From an uncultured Chitinophagaceae bacterium (GTDB taxonomy: Bacteria > Bacteroidota > Bacteroidia > Chitinophagales > Chitinophagaceae), in contig CAKSVK010000125.1 of assembly GCA_934502905.1 (NCBI GenBank), positions 1 to 10,728 of the forward strand: a stretch of 10,728 nucleotides of DNA. Reading direction: 5' to 3'. Below are positions 6,079 through 10,728 of the stretch, piece by piece. The notes under the pieces were generated by a model. The model was not told the DNA's origin. It did no database searches and worked only from the letters and a program-made list of their open reading frames with translations. Every line of letters starts with the position of its first letter. The stretch's first letter is position 1. The position numbers and the translations under genes are program-made.

Positions 6079-6537
6079 ATGAACAAGAGTCCGATCAACT
6101 ATGTGCTCACCATTACACTTGGTGCAGTTTTGTGGGTAATATTTGCCATTTTAATGGGCGCCCAACTTTCGGAGAGTCCTAACCTTGCCGAAAAGGATCC
6201 GGTTGTGCTTGCAGGAGAGCTTCGCCTCATTTTTGGAATAGGGGTATTAATTTCTATTATCTGCGCCTGCTATTGGTTTTACTACGGTGCCCAGGAGAAA
6301 GTAGCCGGTGAGCTTTCCAGGGCAAAAACAAAATGGAGGGTACTTTTTCTGATGCAGATCGTATTTGCCGCGGCATTGACGGTTGTTATTGTGGTAATGA
6401 ATATGACTGAAGGAATAGAGTCCAGGTGGTTCGGTGCCTATTTTGGTGTTTTGTTTGTGCTGATGGTGGTATTGTTCTGGTTAACAACTTACCTGATGTC
6501 GCCACGCACTGTAAAATATATTCCCTTTGGGAGATAA
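6079..6537 (+). CDS. Small four-helix membrane protein
   Basis: The gene encodes 152 residues and has four predicted transmembrane helices at ~8-29, 48-70, 86-108 and 117-140. By the positive-inside rule the short N-terminus (MNKS), the loop between helices 2 and 3 (AQEKVAGELSRAKTKWR) and the C-terminus (SPRTVKYIPFGR) face the cytoplasm. It has no signal peptide and I recognise no family. It lies 11 bp after the vWA lipoprotein and 10 bp before the tubulin-like gene, so it is co-transcribed with them. The likely role, by inference from context only, is an inner-membrane anchor or link between the extracytoplasmic lipoprotein and the cytoplasmic tubulin-like and actin-like proteins. The charged loop between helices 2 and 3 is the obvious cytoplasmic contact surface. 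Confidence 0.8.
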   Translation: MNKSPINYVLTITLGAVLWVIFAILMGAQLSESPNLAEKDPVVLAGELRLIFGIGVLISIICACYWFYYGAQEKVAGELSRAKTKWRVLFLMQIVFAAALTVVIVVMNMTEGIESRWFGAYFGVLFVLMVVLFWLTTYLMSPRTVKYIPFGR

Positions 6538-6547
6538 AATTTAGACC

Positions 6548-8113
6548 ATGCCTAAAAATGTATTAATCGGAATCGGGGGAACCGGTTCCAGAGTTGTTGA
6601 GTCTGTAGTGAATCTTTGCGCGGCAGGTCTGGGACCCGATAAGCTGCACATTTTTTTAATTGACCCGGATGAAGGGAACGGGAACCTTACCAGGACCAAA
6701 TCATTGATCACCCGTTACACAAAAATGCGGTCTCTTTTCGAGAGAACGGGTAACAACCCGTCGTTCAGGACAGAGATCGTTATTCCGCCGGGGAATGAAC
6801 CCTTTGTATGGAGCATATTTGAAGAAAAACACTCCACGCTGGGTAAATACATCAACTACGACAATTTAAAGAAGAATAACCCGGAGCTTGCCAACCTGGC
6901 GAATGTTTTGTTTACAGATGCAGAGTTGGGGACGGACCTGGAAAGAGGCTTCCGCGGGCATCCTTCCATCGGATCGGTGGTAATGTCTGACCCGCCTATG
7001 AATGAGTATCCCTTTAAGCTGCTCTGGGACGGTATTGAAACCTTTGGTGAAAATGAACTGCGGGTGTTTGTCGTAGGATCGATATTTGGCGGAACAGGAG
7101 CCGCGGGATTTCCCACACTGGGTTCGCTGCCCCTGCTCAAATACAATGAAGCCATGCATGCAAAGCTCGGCGAAGGTAAAAGCCGGATCTTGTTAGGCGG
7201 CGCATTGGTGCTTCCCTATTTCAGCTTTAATGCAGACGGAGAAGAAAAGGAACCGATGTTTGTTACCAACAGCGATTTTCCGGTTGCTACCAAAGCAGCG
7301 CTGCAGTATTACAACGATAAGCAACTGGGTTTCGACCAGTACTATTTCATAGGCGACTCCCTTTCGCAGAATGTCGGCAAATTCAGCACCGGCAGCTCCG
7401 AGCAGGAAAACAAACCACATTATATTGAAATTTCCAGCGCGCTTGCTTCTTTTGATTTTTTTGAACAGCCGAAAGAGGCAACAACAGAACCTAAATATTT
7501 CATAGCCAGCCGGGAAAGCCCTGTTATAGACTGGACTTCCTTCCCGATCAGCAGGAACAGCGACGCCCTGTTATCCAATGCCAGGCAATTCAGGGATCGT
7601 CTGGCAGACTTCACCATCTTCGCCTATTCATTCCTGACGTTTGGAAAGAATATACTGGCAAAAACACATAAGCAGACGTCCGACGAAACCTGGTATGCGG
7701 AAAATTTCAGGAAGAACTTCAAAGAGGAATCTGCCATATATAACCCACGGCATCAGGATAACAATGAGCTGTATGTAATAGCGGATAGCTTTTTGAGCAG
7801 CTTTCTCTACTGGATCTGTTCTCTTGATGACGGAGATAAGGTGAAGCTGGTGGACAGCAGCAAAATACTGGCTGACCCCATCCCCTCCAATAAGAAGCTT
7901 AGCCTGAGAGACCCGGAAGCATCACCTGCATTTATCGGAGAGGTTATCCGGACCCGGGGCGATGCTCCAAAGCACAATTTCAATAAGTTCAGGACGGCAG
8001 AGCAAAAAGATGCTTTGATCCAGAGTGATGCGATGACAGCGGGGAGTAAATATCTGAATATTTTTTACAGCCTCTCTTCTTCATTTAACAGAAAAAATTT
8101 AGTGAATAGTTAA
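6548..8113 (+). CDS. Tubulin/FtsZ-superfamily protein (tubulin-like, Tubulin_2 type)
   Basis: The gene encodes 521 residues, without signal peptide or membrane segment. It opens with MPKNVLIGIGGTGSRVVESV, the T1 glycine loop of the FtsZ/tubulin fold (GIGGTGS, residues 8-14). FLIDPDEGNGN (36-46) is the strand and T2-type loop that follow. VFVVGSIFGGTGAAGFP has the T4 phosphate-binding loop (GGTGAAG, ~181-187), equivalent to GGGTGSG of FtsZ and tubulin. These features match the divergent bacterial tubulin-like families (Pfam Tubulin_2, FtsZl) rather than FtsZ or TubZ. I cannot find a clear T7/H8 catalytic NxDxxD motif, so GTP hydrolysis through polymer contacts is uncertain. The C-terminal ~200 residues are not recognised. 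Gaps of 10 bp before and 12 bp after place it inside the operon. Probable role: GTP-binding cytoskeletal or scaffold protein working with the membrane protein and the downstream actin/Hsp70-like ATPase. Confidence 0.8.
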   Translation: MPKNVLIGIGGTGSRVVESVVNLCAAGLGPDKLHIFLIDPDEGNGNLTRTKSLITRYTKMRSLFERTGNNPSFRTEIVIPPGNEPFVWSIFEEKHSTLGKYINYDNLKKNNPELANLANVLFTDAELGTDLERGFRGHPSIGSVVMSDPPMNEYPFKLLWDGIETFGENELRVFVVGSIFGGTGAAGFPTLGSLPLLKYNEAMHAKLGEGKSRILLGGALVLPYFSFNADGEEKEPMFVTNSDFPVATKAALQYYNDKQLGFDQYYFIGDSLSQNVGKFSTGSSEQENKPHYIEISSALASFDFFEQPKEATTEPKYFIASRESPVIDWTSFPISRNSDALLSNARQFRDRLADFTIFAYSFLTFGKNILAKTHKQTSDETWYAENFRKNFKEESAIYNPRHQDNNELYVIADSFLSSFLYWICSLDDGDKVKLVDSSKILADPIPSNKKLSLRDPEASPAFIGEVIRTRGDAPKHNFNKFRTAEQKDALIQSDAMTAGSKYLNIFYSLSSSFNRKNLVNS

Positions 8114-8125
8114 TCTGCATGTGAT

Positions 8126-10728
8126 ATGGCCATAAAACATTTATTTCTCCCCAAGCTGGTGCCGGGCGCCAGCATCAGCGAACCAGCGCATGATGCACTT
8201 TGGGATAACAAAGACCGGCAGATTATTCAGGCAATGAGTGACGGTATAGAAGTGGATGAGACGGCGCAAACAAGGGGTGTTTCGTCTATACCGGATATTT
8301 ATGCCAGGCCGCTTACTTTTTTAGGCGCGTTCACCTCCGAAAAGCACCCCCTCAGAAAGCGGGTAGTGCAGGAATGGCGGGGGCTGCTGAGCCTGCTGGC
8401 GCTGCATAAAGTAAACCCCGACTTTGGCAATCTTTCGGTAACACCTGTGGCGCTTAACAACGACAGCTTTGGCACAGCACTGAAGAACCTTGCTCCCAGG
8501 GGGATCAAACTTCAAAAAAACGGACCTGCCTATAACTGGACAGATTTTCTACTCATCAAGTTTGATAATATTCCTATCGGCGCCTTTTCTCCGGCAACGC
8601 TGGTATACACATCGGCAGACTATAATAAAGAGTTCAGAAAGATCAGGTTTTCTCTGAAAGATGATGATGGCTTTTTGAAACCGCCCGGTAAAACGGAAGG
8701 ATTGGACCTGGTGGGAGAATGGCTGGAGTGGTTTATTAAAGAGTTCAACAAATATGCCCTTACCGAGCGGGATAATACCGGAGACAACCGGTACTCAAGG
8801 GAGATCAACAAACAATTGGACAGCTGGCTTTCAGAGATCAAGCAGGAGTTTGGGTATAGTGCCAGCAACCTGATTGACATAGAAACGGTCAAAATGGCCG
8901 AGGAGCCGATTGAGCTGGCGGCACATGCGCCGTTTATCAACAGCTACGCTATTTATAAGTCGGTTCTTACGCCGCTTGTTAAAAGCAACAAAGGGAATGT
9001 TGATGGAAACAAATCCGAATATGCATTACAGTTTGTACGCAATAACACGGCGTATAAAGAAATTGTTGTTATAGATGAAAAACAACTGGCGCAGGACAGG
9101 ATCTTATGGCATCCCATCCGTCCGGCGGGGATAGAAAAAAACATATCCCAACTGATCAATACTGTTTTTAATGCCCCCTCCGGCACGATCATTAACCGCA
9201 TAGACCTGTCCAAGGATGATGCGATCTGGATCCGTCCGGAACTGTACTTTTTATCAGACACACTTTTAAAGGCAAGAAGCGGGCATATATTAAACAGCAA
9301 GGAAAAATTTCTGAATGCAGGAAACACGCAGTATGTTCTTCCTTTCAGAAAAGAAATTCTCCGGTTTTTCAGTCCTGTAGATATTGAAGAAAAGCTGCAA
9401 CCCCGGTATACCGAGTCTGAAGGCAAGGTCACATTCACGTGTAGATTGCCCCTTAAAGGTGGCCGTCATGTGGAGGTAAAAAAAGTGTACCGCCTGAAGA
9501 ACTCTATTACCAATACCGGTGAAGGACAGATTGTGGAAACAGACATTCCTGTGCTGGAGATCTTCCCCAATTATCTCGGCGACTTCTGGTGCCAGTATTT
9601 TATGTTATGCTCAGATACCGATGCCCTCGTGATGGAACCTTTGCACTTCGAGAAGAACATAACAGTTGTCAGGAAGGAGCAAAAGAATGAAACGAACGAA
9701 TACCGCGACAGGGCGGAGATCGTGAAGATCTCCGGCTACAATGCTTTCCCCGAAGGCATTCTGCTGAGAGCAAAGGAAGCCGGAGAGCAACCGTTTGGTG
9801 TTGTATTGCTGGGAAAAAACCCAGACATAGAAACGAAACCTTTTAATGGTGACTGTCTGGTAGGCATAGACCTGGGAACATCCAATACCAATATTTTTAA
9901 GTACAGCAACGGACATGCATCCAAATGGAATTTTGCATTTTCACGCTATCTCCGTTCGGTACTCAATGCCGATGAACCCAAAAGAACAAAGTTCACGCAA
10001 TTGTTCTTTGTGCCGGCAGAAGACCAGGGGCTGCCTATTCCCACTACGCTGCGGGTGTTCAAGGCCGGCGTAACGGAAAATATGCTGCTGGATCATTTCC
10101 TGTTTTTCCCGAATGACAGCCGTTATCCCGATAATGTGTACTCTAATATCAAATGGGATGACGATACGAATAAGCTCAACTCCTACCTGAAGTCATTGAT
10201 ATTTCTACTGATGGTAGACCTGATCCAGGAAAGAGTAGGAAATATTGAATTCCGTTGTTCTTATCCCAAATCATTTACCAGCGAACGCATCAGGATCTAT
10301 AAGCTGGGCTGGACCGATACCCTGCAGGCATTTATACACGAAGCGAAGGGAAGTGATGAAGAAGTGAAGCCCGGTGAATTTATTTATGTGGATAGTAAAA
10401 AAATGAATAAAGAGGGACATTCACAACATATCTATACCGTAAACACAAATGAAAACGGGAAGTTTACCATAAACATTGAACCCACGTTTGTAACAGAAGG
10501 GATCTCTGCAGGCGAATACTTCTCCAGCGAATATATTATTCCGGATATTGTCAGTCGTGCCAATAAAACAGATGGCTCCATCTGTATTGATGTGGGTGGC
10601 GGCACCTGTGATTACAGCATCTGGTATGACAACAAGATTACTTTGGATGCATCGGTGAAACTATCCGGAAAAGACATCGCCAGGCTTCTTAAAAACAATG
10701 CCAGGGTCCGGAACCTTCTTTTTTCTGC
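8126..10728 (+). CDS. Large protein with C-terminal actin/Hsp70-fold ATPase (3' end outside window)
   Basis: The frame is open from the ATG at 8126 to the right edge, giving 867 visible residues with no stop. Residues ~1-578 match no family I know; within them are IPIGAFSPATLVYTS (~150-165), a mixed alpha/beta middle and a beta-rich part ending in EIFPNYLGDFWCQYF. From ~579 an actin/Hsp70-type ATPase begins: VGIDLGTSNTNIF is the phosphate-1 loop (D582, G584, T585, N587), and IDVGGGTCDYSIW is the phosphate-2 loop (D822, G824-G826, T827). SGKDIARLL near 845-855 occupies the place of the Hsp70 'GGeDfD' segment. The remaining subdomains and the adenosine motif must lie beyond the window. It starts 12 bp after the tubulin-like gene. 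It could be a polymerising actin-like protein, a chaperone-like ATPase, or a relative of the large SrfB-type proteins; I cannot decide. The hypothesis is an ATP-driven partner of the tubulin-like protein. Confidence 0.8.
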   Translation, partial: MAIKHLFLPKLVPGASISEPAHDALWDNKDRQIIQAMSDGIEVDETAQTRGVSSIPDIYARPLTFLGAFTSEKHPLRKRVVQEWRGLLSLLALHKVNPDFGNLSVTPVALNNDSFGTALKNLAPRGIKLQKNGPAYNWTDFLLIKFDNIPIGAFSPATLVYTSADYNKEFRKIRFSLKDDDGFLKPPGKTEGLDLVGEWLEWFIKEFNKYALTERDNTGDNRYSREINKQLDSWLSEIKQEFGYSASNLIDIETVKMAEEPIELAAHAPFINSYAIYKSVLTPLVKSNKGNVDGNKSEYALQFVRNNTAYKEIVVIDEKQLAQDRILWHPIRPAGIEKNISQLINTVFNAPSGTIINRIDLSKDDAIWIRPELYFLSDTLLKARSGHILNSKEKFLNAGNTQYVLPFRKEILRFFSPVDIEEKLQPRYTESEGKVTFTCRLPLKGGRHVEVKKVYRLKNSITNTGEGQIVETDIPVLEIFPNYLGDFWCQYFMLCSDTDALVMEPLHFEKNITVVRKEQKNETNEYRDRAEIVKISGYNAFPEGILLRAKEAGEQPFGVVLLGKNPDIETKPFNGDCLVGIDLGTSNTNIFKYSNGHASKWNFAFSRYLRSVLNADEPKRTKFTQLFFVPAEDQGLPIPTTLRVFKAGVTENMLLDHFLFFPNDSRYPDNVYSNIKWDDDTNKLNSYLKSLIFLLMVDLIQERVGNIEFRCSYPKSFTSERIRIYKLGWTDTLQAFIHEAKGSDEEVKPGEFIYVDSKKMNKEGHSQHIYTVNTNENGKFTINIEPTFVTEGISAGEYFSSEYIIPDIVSRANKTDGSICIDVGGGTCDYSIWYDNKITLDASVKLSGKDIARLLKNNARVRNLLFS

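Noticed and set aside
8953..9438. 161-codon open frame on the minus strand.
   Set aside because: It is antisense to the continuous large actin/Hsp70-like frame and shows no domain.
1..10728. CRISPR array, tRNA or rRNA gene, insertion sequence or transposase.
   Set aside because: I saw no regularly spaced repeats, no cloverleaf-like or rRNA-like sequence, and no transposase motif or terminal inverted repeats with target duplications.

Overview
The window looks like chromosomal DNA of a Bacteroidota bacterium, most probably a Chitinophagaceae-type soil or aquatic species. The support is lipoprotein and secreted-protein genes of the usual Bacteroidota style (a lipocalin-like lipoprotein, a PAS-LuxR regulator), no Shine-Dalgarno-like sequence before most starts, and a clear Bacteroidota -7 promoter element (TACCTTTG, consensus TAnnTTTG) in front of the rluD-type gene. 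The genus cannot be named from the sequence.

Left part (1-3518), accessory-looking and loosely packed: the 3' end of a CHAT-domain caspase-like protease gene (1-806), a small lipocalin-like lipoprotein (1086-1553), a PAS plus LuxR-type HTH regulator (1695-2516) and a secreted protein of unknown function (2736-3233) closed by a good intrinsic terminator. The spacers are not random. A segment of about 60 bp occurs twice (958-1019 and 1626-1687), once upstream of each of two consecutive genes, and ends in a hairpin. The second copy is preceded by a decayed copy of the last ~55 bp of the CHAT gene (1572-1630), so a CHAT 3'-end module seems to have been duplicated here.

Middle (3519-4586, minus strand): a complete RluD-type 23S rRNA pseudouridine synthase, the one housekeeping gene, with a promoter that overlaps an inverted repeat in the spacer shared with the divergent operon.

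Right part (4739-10728, plus strand): a tight operon with gaps of 11, 10 and 12 bp, running off the window. It encodes (i) a lipoprotein with a von Willebrand A-like domain and a DxTxS MIDAS-type motif, (ii) a small four-helix membrane protein, (iii) a tubulin/FtsZ-superfamily protein with both nucleotide-binding glycine loops, and (iv) a very large protein whose C-terminal part is an actin/Hsp70-fold ATPase with clear phosphate-1 and phosphate-2 motifs behind about 578 residues of unrecognised sequence. A tubulin-like and an actin/Hsp70-like NTPase encoded side by side, with a membrane protein and a vWA lipoprotein, suggest an envelope-linked cytoskeletal or membrane-remodelling machine. A related idea, FtsZ-like proteins with vWA partners in a membrane-remodelling system, was proposed from genome context by Makarova and Koonin. 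The particular set here, with the actin/Hsp70-like giant, is the best candidate in the window for a poorly described system.
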